Assembly: GCA_905331475.1 (NCBI GenBank)
Contig: CAJNYU010003038.1
Span: forward strand, 132,720 to 196,719
DNA: 64,000 nucleotides
Source: Rotaria socialis
Taxonomy: Eukaryota > Rotifera > Eurotatoria > Philodinida > Philodinidae
Reading direction: 5' to 3'
Part shown: positions 1 to 11,631 of the stretch, in pieces
Layout of the letters: each line of letters begins with the position of its first letter
Numbering within the stretch: position 1 is the first letter of the stretch
The notes under the pieces: generated by a model
What the model was told of the DNA's origin: nothing
The model's input: the letters and a program-made list of their open reading frames with translations, nothing else
Database searches by the model: none
Made by a program: the position numbers and the translations under genes

Positions 1-142
1 TCTACATACAGTTGGAAAAGTGCAGCTAGTTTATATTCTTTTTTAATGTGAATAATTTATTTTACTATCGAGCTTTTTAAATATTACATTTACATCTAAA
101 TAATTTAACAAAAAAAAGAAAAATTCAACAAGAGTTTCAGGT

Positions 143-2585
143 TCATTGAGTAACTGATCTGAGAAAAAGTATATTGTCGACATTGTTTGGATTGATTGAC
201 GATCGACGTTCAGACATCACGAGTCCACCTCCACTAAATTCACGCTCGACTGCAGCTGTAGTTGCAGGAATACAATGGATCGTACGAGCCACTTTCGACA
301 ATAGAGGGAAATGTTTCTGGTTTGCTTTCCAAAATATTAGAGGATTATCGACGATCAGTTCAGGATCGATGCGCATTGATAAATATTTCTCGACTTCATC
401 TTCTGCTTCACCATACTCATCACTAAGGTCGCCTGATTCGTATTCTTGACCAAATCTTTTTTTTTTCTTGAGAGGTGGTTCACCAGTAGTGTTTTGATCT
501 GTTGTTCGTTCTGCGCATCGGTTCCGAATCATCTTTTTTATTTTTTCTTGTTCGGCTATTTCTTTTATTTGTTTTCGTATATAAGCTTTACAAGAGTTAA
601 TTTCAGCACTCGTACACTTTCGAAGATATCGATACCGCGGGTGAAGAAACGTTGCTGCGAAATGGATTGGTTCCAAGGTAAACATGGATTCAAGTAATTC
701 AACTAGGCGAAGTCGAAAGAAACGAATACCTGAAAGTAAAGAATATTTTCACTTCAACTGTAATTAACGTGCACGTATGTTATAATGATTAAACTTACCA
801 TCTGATTCCCTCGATTCTAGATCATATTGATCATCATCACTTTCATTTTCTTTTTCTGTTGACGTCTCATTATGTTCTTTGTGGAACTTGATCAAGTTTT
901 CGAAGGAATTCAAAGACTTTCGTAAAGTTAACACACAAATAAGAACTAAGTACAGCGATGGTTCGTTTCCCTTTTGTATCACTGTGATAATATGTTTGAA
1001 AGGGTGTAGTAAAATGATGAGACGTTTCACTATCATTCGATCAATTAAAAATGGTTTCTTCTTTTCCTGTAGAACTTTTTTCGTTTCTTTGAACGAACGA
1101 TCAATCGAGTTCAGTAGTTGCATTATCGAGAGCCAACGAACTCTGGTCGATTGGCATAAACTAATGCCACCATTCGATTGAATATCCTTGTTCAACCCGT
1201 TCTATGAAAAGAAAAGAAAAATAAATGAACGTTTGTTTTTCTAAGACTCACTAATTTAACGTATCTAACAACATCTTTGCAATTGTTTAAAACTTTCAGA
1301 ACGTCTCTAGCACAAACAGGTAGTTCTTTTACATTTGTTTTTGATATATCAACAAAGACTATTTCTTCAATATCAGCATCCGAAGTAGAGCAATTGGTCG
1401 GATCTTCTAAAGTAAATCCATCATCATTCGCTAAATCAGAAGAACACGTTGTTTGAGCCTTTATTGATTCATTTTGGTAAAAGCATAGCACCAGGATGTT
1501 GTTCAGACGATGAGCGAAGCAAAAATGGGTAGAGTAATTCTTTAGTGCTTTTACAAAGTTTGGACCTCGGTCACTCACAAATCTTAGAAGAGATAAATCA
1601 ACAATGTTGAACCTTCTCAAGGCCTTCTGCAATGCCTAAGAAATAGAAATAATTCGAGTAAGAAGCTGAAAAAAGATACTCACTACTAGGATACTTTCAG
1701 CAGTTTTATCGTCTTCTTCAAACGGAGAACAACAAAGATCGTATGAGCGAAATTCAAATCGATCGTTGACGAACGTAGTGGTAATTCCAAGATACGAAAC
1801 CTGACGAACAGGATCACTCCACATATCGGGGCAAAAGGTTATAGCATCATTTTCAAGAGGTTCGCGTATTTCTTCGCTAATACGAGCTCTGTGTTGATCA
1901 GCAAGTTTGGAAACATATGTAGCAGTTGTATCTGCACCTCTTAACACTTGATCAACATTGATGTTTCCATAACGAACTCCTGAAAGGAAAAATTAAGTAG
2001 AAATTATTCGAATTTTGTGATCAACTTCTTACCTATTGAGATACATTCTTGAATCAATCGACGTAGTCCACTATCTTCAACGATGGAAAATGGACGAATA
2101 CTTTGACACACCCATTGAGCTTGTAAATCTTTTATCTTTGAAATTTCAGATTCTTTCAAAGTTACTCTTTTTGTTGAACAATATGAAGTTAGTCTTCGTT
2201 GTGCGGAAGGAGTTGATTTCACTTCTAATCTCTTATTTCGTTCTTCTGAAGCTTCACAAACATGCTGATTGAGTAATCGGGTACTATTCGACGTGAATGA
2301 ATATGTTGCGAAGCATTTTCTGCATGAAACAAAGCCATCAACTCTTTGAAAATCACCATTATGATTAATGATGGCTGGAAAACCAAAAGAATTCCAGCAA
2401 TTCGATGTACGCTTGCCTGTATTGTCTATAATAGTATATTGACTAGATTTCGTTTTGAGCATCAACTGAATTTGAGAACATGTGAATTTATTAGAGTCAC
2501 CAGGAGAAGAGATCGATGAATTGAGCCGAGATGAATTGCAATCACGAGTCGTACGAAGTAGTGATAAAATTTCAGGAGAAGACAT
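143..2585 (-). CDS. hAT transposase with N-terminal BED-type zinc finger, five exons, intact
   Basis: Family role: cut-and-paste transposase. Exons on the minus strand are 2585-2033, 1979-1684, 1635-1252, 1201-799 and 729-143; they sum to 2223 nt, 740 aa, with frame kept at each junction. A BED-like finger spans roughly residues 45-110 (CRKC at 88-91, H108, C110). hAT core motifs follow: CPDMWSD near 235, SDRGPNF near 304, CFAHRLN near 322, RW near 433. The C-terminal dimerisation domain has FPLLSKVART and AAVEREFS, then a LFLRSV tail. No stop or frameshift was found, so the copy could encode an active enzyme. The start is the first ATG of the open exon; an upstream untranslated exon is possible. 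Activity is inference. Confidence 0.88.
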
Positions 2586-2819
2586 ACTAGATGATTCTTT
2601 TGTGTATTTCTGAAAATAAAAAGGTAATTAATATGATATTAATCAAACGAGAATTGAATTTTACAATCGAAAAAATCGAAAAAATCATCTGAAATTCATC
2701 AACAATCAGAATATAAGCTATTGGATCGCTCATAATAGCCATTTCTCCCATGAATTTGTTCAATTTATAGATGTCGCACAACTGCTATGAATATAGGACA
2801 ATGGGTGATAACGATATAT

Positions 2820-2988
2820 CATATTAACTTCGCGGGACGTTTTTGTAAATTGATTTGTCCCGTCCCGCAGACGGACAGGATTTCAGTCCCGCCCCGTCCC
2901 GCGATTTTCGCTACCTGTTGTCCCGTCCCGCCAGGTCCCGCCGCGGGACGGGATTTGGCGGGACGGTCCCGCGTCCCGCGGAGCTCTG
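2820..2988 (-). repeat. hAT 5' terminal and subterminal GC-rich repeats
   Basis: This block is far more GC-rich than its surroundings and repeats the unit GCGGGACGGGAC and its complement many times in both orientations. Such subterminal motifs are typical transposase-binding clusters at hAT ends. It lies directly upstream of the transposase start and ends at the CAGAGCTCC terminus. Short open frames here are products of the GC-rich repeats. Confidence 0.65.
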
Positions 2989-4147
2989 GTCTCTATATCG
3001 TGAAAATTGTTTTCTTTTTATATTGAGATTAATGGTTTATGATTGATTTTGAGCTAAAAACTCTAAAGAATATAATGAGATAGTTAGAAACAGTCATATA
3101 ATATTCAGCTTTGTCTCAGTATCAACCTGGGAATCAATTTAAATCACGGAAGGTCATCCGTCGAATATGATTATTGTATGAATGCTTAAAAGTTATTACT
3201 AATCTCCAAGTAATAAATGATGAAATCCGGTCTCCGGAATTATCGACCTTCATAAAAGATAATCAAAAGAAAACAAATAAACATCTTTAATAAATTTTTT
3301 GAACATGCTTGAAGAATAAAAGAAAATTCATTCATATATTATTTCAAATTATCCATGTTTTACATTATTTCTATAGAAAAGTGCTTTTTTTTTAAAGCTT
3401 TTTATTTCACAGATGCAATTTCTTATAAATGATAAAACTCTATACATGAGCTAGTCTTAGCAAGACCTTCATGTTGACAAAATTTCAGGTCGATACTCGA
3501 CGATATGATTTTGCTCCAAAAAGCTAACTTCCTACAGAAAAAATCCACTAAAAATTCGATATCTCGGCCAAATGTCAATGAGAGCACGAACCATTTATAA
3601 GTTATTCTAATATAATGATCCTCTACATATAGGCATAATACGAAGATACATGAAGCAGATCACTTAGGGATGTTTCCTCCTGATAATTTCATTCGAAAAA
3701 AAATGATATTCAACTCGTCTTTTAATTGTTCGTTGAGCAATATTATCTTTAATGCTACCATCACGAACAGCATAACCTTGAAAGTAAATGTATATAGAAT
3801 GATTTGAAGCAAAAAGCAAGCTGTCTTTTGAATGGCACAAAAACAAATTATTTCATCGCACGTTGCAACGATTAGTATGTTTGAATAAAATTCAATTATT
3901 TTGATATTCATCAAATATTCACATGCAAACAGGAAAACTCAAGTTTTATTTGTCTCTTAATGATGCAATTGACTCTAATACAAGTATAGAACGTTACTTT
4001 CTTTTAGAAAATAATCAGTTGATCTTCTTTAAAACAAGAAAAGCTTAGAAATTTCATTCTTTTGTCAGTATTTGAAAACTTTACTTCTGTTTTTATTTTA
4101 ATTAAACATGAAAAAAAAGATCTTAAATCAAATTAATTTTATCTTGT
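2989..4147. other. AT-rich intergenic stretch, no gene recognised
   Basis: I see no conserved coding sequence, RNA gene or clear repeat. Short open frames at 3660-3914 resemble no known protein and lack splice context. Confidence 0.5.
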
Positions 4148-4545
4148 TCAAAATGATTGTTCTTCAATAATTCTTTTTGTTTTTAATAAATATTCATCTG
4201 TTGTTATTTTGCCATTGTTATAGTCATTGCTCAATTGAAGGATATTAGCAGCACACCCAGGTCGAAACAACCGGCCCGGGAAACGGCCGGTTCCCGCAAT
4301 TTCACGGAAGCAGTATTCCGGATCGGGAAATCTACGAATTTTTCCTGTAAATTCCGCCAAGTTCCTGTTGGTTCCTGCCGGAAATCACCGGAAAAATCCG
4401 TCCCGGAATCCTGCTTCCAGGGTCCGATTATATCCGGCGTTTTCCTGCACGTTCCGGTGCGTTTCCAGTATGTTTCTGGCCGGTTCCAATGAAATCCGCT
4501 CATTTCTGGAGGCCAGAAACATCGTCCTGGGCAGTTTTGTTTTTC
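4148..4545 (-). pseudogene. Last-exon fragment with SHOCT-like C-terminus, split by a small mobile element
   Basis: On the minus strand an acceptor (tttctttag) at 4546-4547 starts an exon reading EKQNC. Element A (4256-4531) interrupts it, and the exon continues from 4255 as AANILQLSNDYNNGKITTDE to a stop at 4148-4150. Removing the element and one copy of the flanking 2-bp TG joins the two parts in one open frame of about 39 codons. The tail resembles the SHOCT pattern (short C-terminal domain: L..L...G.IT..EY...K). Upstream exons are not visible and may lie in the gap at 4577-4676. The phase and sequence do not fit the missing TRAP1 end. Gene identity is unknown. Confidence 0.4.
4256..4531. 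mobile_element. Inverted-repeat element A (CCCAGG family)
   Basis: GC-rich block starting CCCAGGTCGAAACAACCGGCC and ending ACGATGTTTC-type complement with CCTGGG. Flanks are CA|CCCAGG and CCTGGG|CA, a possible 2-bp duplication. Internally it carries GGAAGCAGTATTCCGG at about 4309 and a degraded inverse copy at about 4401, so the element can fold. No transposase is encoded; it is probably non-autonomous. Confidence 0.65.
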
Positions 4546-4576
4546 CTAAAGAAAAAAAATTATAAATACAGATAGC

Positions 4577-4676
4577 NNNNNNNNNNNNNNNNNNNNNNNN
4601 NNNNNNNNNNNNNNNNNNNNNNNNNNNNNNNNNNNNNNNNNNNNNNNNNNNNNNNNNNNNNNNNNNNNNNNNNNNN
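4577..4676. other. Assembly gap of 100 N
   Basis: A run of exactly 100 N, the usual convention for a scaffold gap of unknown size. It may hide upstream exons of the fragment at 4148-4545 or the missing end of TRAP1. Confidence 0.98.
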
Positions 4677-7199
4677 GTAAACTATAGAGTTCAAGCAAAA
4701 AACATCAAATTTATAGCCCATATAGAACTCGTCGAGCTGCGTCGAATGGCGTTTGAATGAACTTTCCAGCTATCATAGGTTTTGAGATATTTCAAAAACA
4801 ATTTGCCAAAACGTCACAGCGTTACGCTTGGACAAGCCGAATTAACAAAATGAATTTAAAATCCTCTTGGTTTTACTACGTTCTCGCATGCATGTTCTTA
4901 CTGAAATTTTTGTCATTATTCAGTAATAAAAATTATAGTAAAAGATTTTAGTTTTTTCTAATGAAAATATGAAAATGATTTGCCGTTCTCTCTCTCTCTC
5001 TCTCTCTCTCTCGTTTCACGATGACTTTCAAAAGAGAATCATGAATAGAATTGGAAAAATATAATAATATTTCATCTTTTTTCAACGAGTATCATAATTT
5101 TGCATTCGGAAAAGTATCGAAGGAATTATTTTAGAATGTGCATTGTAAGTTTGATTATTGACTTATAATTGAGGACAAGTAATAAATATTTCACAAACCT
5201 TGATCAATCGACAAAGAAAGTAGAACATCAGGAATATCATTTTATTTGTATCTACTTATCCTAGGCTTTGTTTTTAACGAAAATACATTCTGATTAGTGA
5301 AAAATATAAAGAGTTAAAGATTTTAATTTTCAGATTGTAACGCAATTTCTTTTAGAATCCTTATATCGAGCAGTCCTTGAGAAATAAATACTATCTAGCC
5401 AAAAACTCAAACAACAGGATTTCGCCCTTTCGTTTCGTATAAAAGTCCATGTATAAATATTGCTTTTATTATAAAAAGCGATTAGTAAGTAAAAGAAAAA
5501 TTAATGATGTTGTTTTTATTACATTTCAAATGGTGAATAGCCTTCAAAATTCTATTCTTTTCGATTTAAAATGAATTGCAATCAGTACAATATGTGTCCT
5601 ATCAATAATGTTTTGTATATGATTTAGAGGTTATTCCAAACTATGAAAGCTAATAGAAAACGAAAAGTCCCAAAACAATGTTAAAAGAAGTTACTTTGAT
5701 CAAATAGATTAAGAAAGAGTACTGATAACTCTTATCATAGAAAGAATATTATTGAAATATAGTTACAATACTTCGACAACGAATATAATTATTTACATTA
5801 TATAGCTTAGATTGTAAATACCTTACTGCACTTAACTATTTTTGTTAGTTTCATCATGTATAATTTGTGATATTCGCTTCATTATCTTAAATTATTGCAC
5901 GTAAACATATCGTTCTAAATTTATTATTCAAGAATATGTTCGATGCTAATACCTGATAAGTATTAATTTTTAATCAATATCGCAGCAAACAAATAGCCTA
6001 AAATCGTTTACAACTGAAAAACGATATAATCTCGTAAACAAGAGTAAGACAATCAAAATCAATGAATAAATTTCAGTTGGAGAATCATTATAATCGAGCG
6101 CTTAAATTCTCGAACACGATACTAATGAGATTTCTTCAATACAATACGTAGAACACATTTCGCAATTGATTCTGTCAAAGAATAGAACTGGGTCGTTTAA
6201 GAACATCTGTTGCACTATGTAGTAGAATTGTAATGATTTTTATAGAGCAATCAATTTTGAATATACAAAAAAATTAAATTAAATCGAATTTTGGAAAATT
6301 TAAATTTTCAAACACAATTGAAAAAGATTAGATTTTTATTTGATGTGGAGCGTATATCATATTTTCAAAATCAGTAAAGAAATCGTTGAGATGTCAATTC
6401 ATCCTTTGTCCACTTTTCTGAATGCTAGTGATATTATGAATGATGAAATAATACGTTTACAACATCGAAACAATTTGCAGATAAATATTCATTTTTCATG
6501 ACACATGCAAAAGTCCGTTCGCTAAAACATAATTGCTTATCTTCGATGTTATATCATAAAACTATCGTTTCAATCAAAGCATCTCTTTCCATAAATATCA
6601 GGTCAATGTTGAATTATATGATAGGTTTATGTATTAAAAGAACGGTTATACTCAAACGAATTAGACAACATAACGTGGCATATCAAATAAAACAATGTGT
6701 TGTTTACAAAGATATTTCAAGTAACTTTGAATATCGTTTTCGAAGACCAGAATGTTCAGCTTCAGCAATACTTTACCTGAATATGAGTTAAATTACATAA
6801 AATCGAATATAAATAATTTTGTCAATATATGTAAGAACAATGAAAAAATGGCGAATCGATGAGCATTGAATAACCTGACTTATTCTTTTGCATGCATTTC
6901 ATTTGAACGGAATAATATTTTTTTGAATTCGGGTGCAATGCGTAGGCGTCGAATATAAATGATTTTCGATGAAGAAAGAATATCATTTTGCACTAATGAA
7001 AGAAATAATTACAAATGTACTTTTCAAATTGCTTTATTAAAAAGAAAGTCGAAGGCGAAATATAAATTTTATGTGAATAGAAGAAAAGACATTATCTATT
7101 ATTCCTTTTTTTTAGTGATTAAATGCAGCTGAGACATATTAATTGTTACATGAGAAAGTATACTTTTTGTTTGGCCTTGATAACGAAAAACAAGCTCGC
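4677..7199. other. AT-rich non-coding stretch with CT microsatellite
   Basis: No conserved protein is visible on either strand. A (CT)n run lies at about 4987-5012. The open frame at 6498-6791 shows no recognisable motif and no splice context. Confidence 0.5.
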
Positions 7200-7206
7200 C
7201 TATAAA
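7200..7206 (+). promoter_or_regulatory. TATA-like box upstream of a signal-peptide exon
   Basis: TATAAAT in a locally GC-richer context about 70 bp upstream of the ATG at 7276. Spacing is compatible with a core promoter and short leader. No expression evidence is available. Confidence 0.3.
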
Positions 7207-7275
7207 TTGAGCCGCATTTTATCTACATCTATACACACACTCTCTCTCATTTCAATTTCTTTGTCGTTTACAGAA

Positions 7276-7345
7276 ATGCAAACGCCAATCTACATATTGC
7301 TTTATGCAATTGCTTTTGTGCAACTGCAGACAGTCTCATTATCTG
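7276..7345 (+). CDS. Orphan first exon encoding a signal peptide
   Basis: The ATG opens MQTPIYILLYAIAFVQLQTV followed by SLSG. This is a short N-region, a long hydrophobic core and small residues near a likely cleavage point, as in a secreted protein. A consensus donor (G|GTAAGT) follows at 7346. A pyrimidine-rich CTTTTACAG 20-odd bases on could end a 28-nt intron and would leave a frame-keeping 18-nt microexon, then another donor (GTATGT). Such a short intron is unusual for an animal, so that reading is uncertain. I find no later exons before the foldback at 8145. It may be a truncated gene or a chance pattern. Confidence 0.3.
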
Positions 7346-8144
7346 GTAAGTTTTACATTCAAATCTTTTACAGTAAATCTACGTCGAACAGGTATGTTTT
7401 TCGTTTTCAAATAAAAATTTTGAATGTTTACAAGTCACGCATCAATTATCATCTTGACTATACCATTGAATCTATTTGCCCATTCCTTTCGTATCCATGC
7501 TATATGCCTGTCATAAGACTAATCTTCTCATCTCCGTCGAGATAGAAAGATTCTTTTGAATAATATCAGTTATTGTTCTCATAGAATGAAAGTAGCCCCT
7601 CTAGATTTTATACTACTGAATGGAGCATGTCGGCTTTATTCGATGATAATTGCAAGCAACATAGTAAAGATACTAGGGTCTCGAGTTTGTAGTTGTTAGA
7701 AAAATTTGGATATTGGTGAAAATAAACAGAATTATTTTCTGTCATAAAACCAACAGACATCAACTGTGAATTGATATAAATCATTGCCAAAGACTCATAA
7801 GTATTGCGTCTCCATCAAAATAATCAATTGCAATTTAAATGGAAGGAAAAACTTATCAATATAGTTGTATTGGAGCTGAAATATGGAGCTCATAGGTATT
7901 CTTTACATTCATTGAGCTAATTTTGAATGGCTTAAGTAAAAATTCTTCCTTGAAAGTCTTGGTGGCTTCTGTGATTTATAATGAATTGTCCTTAAGTTTT
8001 CTTTTTTTTAGTACTCTCTGATGGATACAAGAAGCAACAGTAGCATAATTATAAGTGTGAGAGAGAGAGAGAGAGAATGTAACAGTAAAAAATTCGCTGT
8101 TAAATTATCATGCCTCACAATTTTTGAATATATATGGGTTACAT
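7346..8144. other. Non-coding stretch
   Basis: No protein similarity seen. A short (GA)n microsatellite sits at about 8058-8075. Possible further exons of the gene starting at 7276 were looked for and not recognised. Confidence 0.45.
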
Positions 8145-8697
8145 GAATTTCGGCCCACGGAATTTTCGGGCCGGACTTTTGGACCAATTTTATAAAAATT
8201 CATTAAACTCGGAGAAAAAATGAATTTTTTTGAAAATTGGTTTCTAGATTTTTTTAGTACCGAGCGAAGTGACGTAGTGCCGAGCGAAGCGGCGTTTTTC
8301 ATTCCATAGAAGAAAAACTAGTTGAAATAAAAAAACCAAATTTATACCTAATATACATCTCAACAAATTTCGAAAAATATACCAGCAATAGTGAATTCTA
8401 CATCTAAAATAAAACTAAAAAATGTGCATCCTTAAGCCAATATTGAGATTACACTAGATTCGTTCGTGCTTGTTGTGGATAAACGATATGTATCTTAAAA
8501 CGCCATACTATGTTCTATAATAATAGAAGTGCTGTTTTTAACACTATATTACTTCGCTCGGCACTACGACGCTTCGCTCGGTACTAAAAATATCTAGAAA
8601 CCAATTTTCAAAAAAATTCGTTTTTTCTCCGAGTTTAATGAATTTGTATAAAATTGGTCCGAAAGTCCGGAGAATTTTCGGGCCGGGCCGAAATTCC
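8145..8697. mobile_element. Foldback (long inverted-repeat) element
   Basis: Two arms of roughly 145 bp (about 8145-8290 and 8551-8697) are near-complementary. Both contain GAATTTCGGCCC, GGACCAATTTTATA, CATTAAACTCGGAGAAAAAA, TTGGTTTCTAGAT and two GAGCGAAG units, in opposite orientation. The loop is about 260 bp, AT-rich, and encodes nothing recognisable. This is a MITE or Foldback-type structure. No clear target duplication was found. It lies 440 bp beyond the last recognisable TRAP1 exon. Confidence 0.8.
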
Positions 8698-9136
8698 TTT
8701 CGTACTTTTCTACTTCAAGTCTGTCGTTTCCCCCTTGCATAGAATACAGAATTATGGGTTGTCATTCTGATTTGAAATCAATCACTCGTATTATTACCGC
8801 CTATTGGTCAGACGGAAAAACTGCAGATTTTCATATTTTAATGGGAGAAAATTGTTTTAAAAATAGCTATGAAGTGCTTTTTCGTGAACGAAGACTTTTA
8901 GCTAGCATTAGAATCATTTTATCAAATAAACTTCACTTTAACCAATTTATAGCTCAGTGAGAAAAATAATATGTAATATCTGGAATCAATTTCGAAATTC
9001 TCATTTGCTTTTAAGAACATTTTGTTTTCGTAGACTTTAACATTGCTAGTGAATGATTTAGCTTATTGATTCAAGATAAACATCGTGAAATTATAATTAC
9101 AATAAAATTGCTAACAAATAAAATATTTTATCTTAC
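8698..9136. other. Stretch downstream of TRAP1 exon 11, no exon recognised
   Basis: The minus strand was searched for the expected TRAP1 C-terminal domain and nothing recognisable was found. A plus-strand open frame at 8754-8960 has no family resemblance I can name. Confidence 0.4.
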
Positions 9137-11631
9137 CTCCTTCAAGAATGGTATCGTCTTTTTTTGTATCAGTTTCAAGTTCGGATTCAACTGATTTTAA
9201 TTTTTTCTTATCAAATTCAGCTAATTGCATAAGTAAAACTTCATCGTGAGATTCATAGACGAAGAGAACCTCATAACCTTTCTGTTTAATAGCTTCATAA
9301 TAGGGTGAATTTTCGCATAACTCTCGTGATGGTCCGGCTAAATAATAGACATGCTTTTGTTCTGGCATCATGCGTTCAATATATTCGTCAAGGCTAATTA
9401 GATTTCCATGTTCTTCACGTGATGAATCAAAACGTAATAATTTAGCAATATCTTCTTTTTCACCTTGATCAGCCGTTCGAACAATGCCTTCTTTGAAAAA
9501 CAATTTATAATCTTCATAAAATTCTTGATATTTAACTTTATCTTTTTTCGCTTGTTCTTGAAGAAAACGTGTAATACGTTGTGTTAATAATAAACGAATT
9601 TTTCTACAATAAACAAAAACAGGAAATTTCGTTTCTAATTTTTTCAACTGATTTATTAACATGATACTAACCGAATGAGATTACTATCTTGTAAAAGTTC
9701 ACGACTTAAGTTTAGCGGGACATCTTCACTATCAACAACACCTAAAGAGAAACAATAAATGTCAATGATTTACTTCAATGAATGATATTTTCTCTCACTA
9801 CTCATGAACATAGATAGAAAGCGGGCATATATATATATATATTTATATTATCTTATTTTTTATTAGCAGCGGTCTCATTGCTTTCATCTGTCTTTCTAAT
9901 ATATGATGGCGAAAGAACACAGAGCACCGTTAGCAATCAATAAGCTAGTATATGGATAATATTAATTTGCATGTGCATGACCAACAGGCCAGAAGGAAGC
10001 ACTCATCAATAGAAAATAAAGTTTACCTTTAACAAATCGAAGCCATCGTGGTAAAAGTTGATTAGCTTTAGCTTGAATTAATACTTTTCGACTATATAGA
10101 GCAATACCTACATCAGCTTCTTGAGTTACGTCAAAAATATCTATTAGAACAAAAACAATTTGATTAACAATAACCAAAACGAGCATAATTTTTGTTCCAC
10201 AAACTTGGTTTATATTGCGGTATATAAATCAATGCTCTCAGATTGATTGGTACATCAATTTTATATTGCAATGTATATCGGGGTTTATCATATTGACCAG
10301 TAACAAATCGATAGAATTCTGTATGTTCATCTTCGCTGATAGATTTAGGATCTTCCATCCATAAAGCCTATTGAAAAAGAAAACGATTCAAATAAATACC
10401 TAACCATGTCGAACACAAGAGCTTACACGAAGATTATTGACACGAACATCATTGATATAAATCGGTGCCGAGACAAAGTTGCTATATTTTTTTACGATCT
10501 CTATTTAAAGAAGAGAAAAAGGTTTGAATTTTTGTTTATGAAAAGTTCGTTTTTCTCACGTTTGATAGTTTCTTCTTTGGCAAATTCAGCACAATCATCG
10601 CGTAAATAACATCGAATAGCTGTTCCACGTTCGACCTCATCAACCAGAGGTTCGATTTCATATGAACCCGATCTGGTGAGAAAATTTATTTTCACATCAT
10701 TCAAATAATTTTTAAACATACCCATCGGATGTCCATCGATAAGCAGGTTCACCTGCTTTGTATGATCGAGTTATAACATCAACAGATTTCGATACCTTGA
10801 ATATACATATTAAATATAAAATATTCAACAACAGAAGATCGTTTCTTACCATAAATGCTGAATAAAAACCAACACCAAATTGACCGATAATTTTTCCTTC
10901 ATCGGCAGCATCTTTATCTTTTTTTAATTCTTCAAGAAATAATCTGGAACCTGATCGAGCAATTGTACCTAAATTATCGATTGCTTCACTTTTCGTCATA
11001 CCAATACCAGTATCCTAAGGACGAAAAAAAACATAAAATGTAGGTAGTAAAGAAATAGTTTAAGATTTCCTGATTTTGGCTTACTTTGATCGTTAATGTA
11101 TTATTAATATCATCAACTGTAATATAAATTTCACGTTTATCATCAGTTATACTTTGATCACCAGATGCTAATTGCATATAACGTAATTTTTCTAATGCAT
11201 CATTTGCATTGGAAATTAGTTCACGAATAAATATTTCTTTATCCGAATAGAGAGATTTTGCAACAATATGCAACAGTTGTTGAGTTTCAGCTTGGAATTG
11301 ATGTTTTTCTGCGCCTATTAAAATAAATAAATTTTATATTCTATAGAAATGGTTGTGGTTTTCAAAATTTACCAGTTGATGATGTCGTACTATCGGGCTT
11401 AGCATTTGTAGCTAAATATCGTTGAATAGGTATTGATGTACGACCGACAGGTTTTTGATGAATCAAATGATGATAATTTGATTGATCTACAGATAAAAAT
11501 TGGAGTGAATTGTACTTAATTTAAAAAATGCAAGCTATCTCCTTACTTGAAACAGTTGGCGAATAATTTTGAAGAATACGAAAAGATGTAGAAAGTACAG
11601 TTCGATGTCGAAGAATCGATCGAAGATGCAT
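9137..11631 (-). CDS. TRAP1: TRAP1, mitochondrial Hsp90-family chaperone, C-terminal domain not found
   Basis: ATP-dependent mitochondrial Hsp90. Exons: 11631-11547, 11486-11373, 11314-11085, 11014-10850, 10795-10722, 10672-10560, 10500-10427, 10367-10205, 10140-10027, 9741-9672 and 9603-9137, about 556 codons. The N-terminus is basic with no acidic residue in the first 28 (targeting-like). The ATPase domain shows [26 protein letters not shown] and [11 protein letters not shown]. The middle domain shows [26 protein letters not shown] and [16 protein letters not shown]. Exon 11 ends at a good donor (GGAG|GTAAGA), but no following exon with the roughly 150-residue dimerisation domain is visible before the foldback and the N gap. 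Either the gene is truncated or its end is distant or in the gap. An acceptor motif 15 nt before the ATG may mark a leader or trans-splice site. Confidence 0.9.

Larger units (their letters stand above)
1..2988 (-). mobile_element. hAT-superfamily DNA transposon, 3' end outside window
   Basis: The segment holds an intact hAT transposase on the minus strand and, upstream of it, a GC-rich terminal region. The 5' terminus, read on the minus strand, starts CAGAGCTCCGCGGGACG at 2988 and fits the CAG-type start of many hAT inverted repeats. The plausible 8-bp duplicated target would be 2989-2996. The matching 3' end (CAGAGCTCC on the plus strand) is not seen between position 1 and the stop codon at 143, so it lies left of the window or is lost. 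Without it neither the target duplication nor the full length can be confirmed. Confidence 0.8.

Noticed and set aside
2787-3046. Pro/Arg-rich open frames
   Set aside because: They translate the GCGGGACGGGAC terminal repeats of the hAT element.
4148-4360. SHOCT-like tail considered as the missing TRAP1 end
   Set aside because: Its sequence does not match the Hsp90 C-terminal domain and its exon phase (0) does not fit exon 11 (phase 1).
4231-4565. Open frames of 65-90 aa on both strands
   Set aside because: They lie across element A and reflect its GC-rich inverted repeats; no conserved protein pattern.
6498-6791. 97-aa open frame
   Set aside because: AT-rich sequence without motif, splice signals or compositional support.
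8108-8302. Minus-strand open frame considered as a TRAP1 C-terminal exon
   Set aside because: It is one arm of the foldback element and has no Hsp90 similarity.
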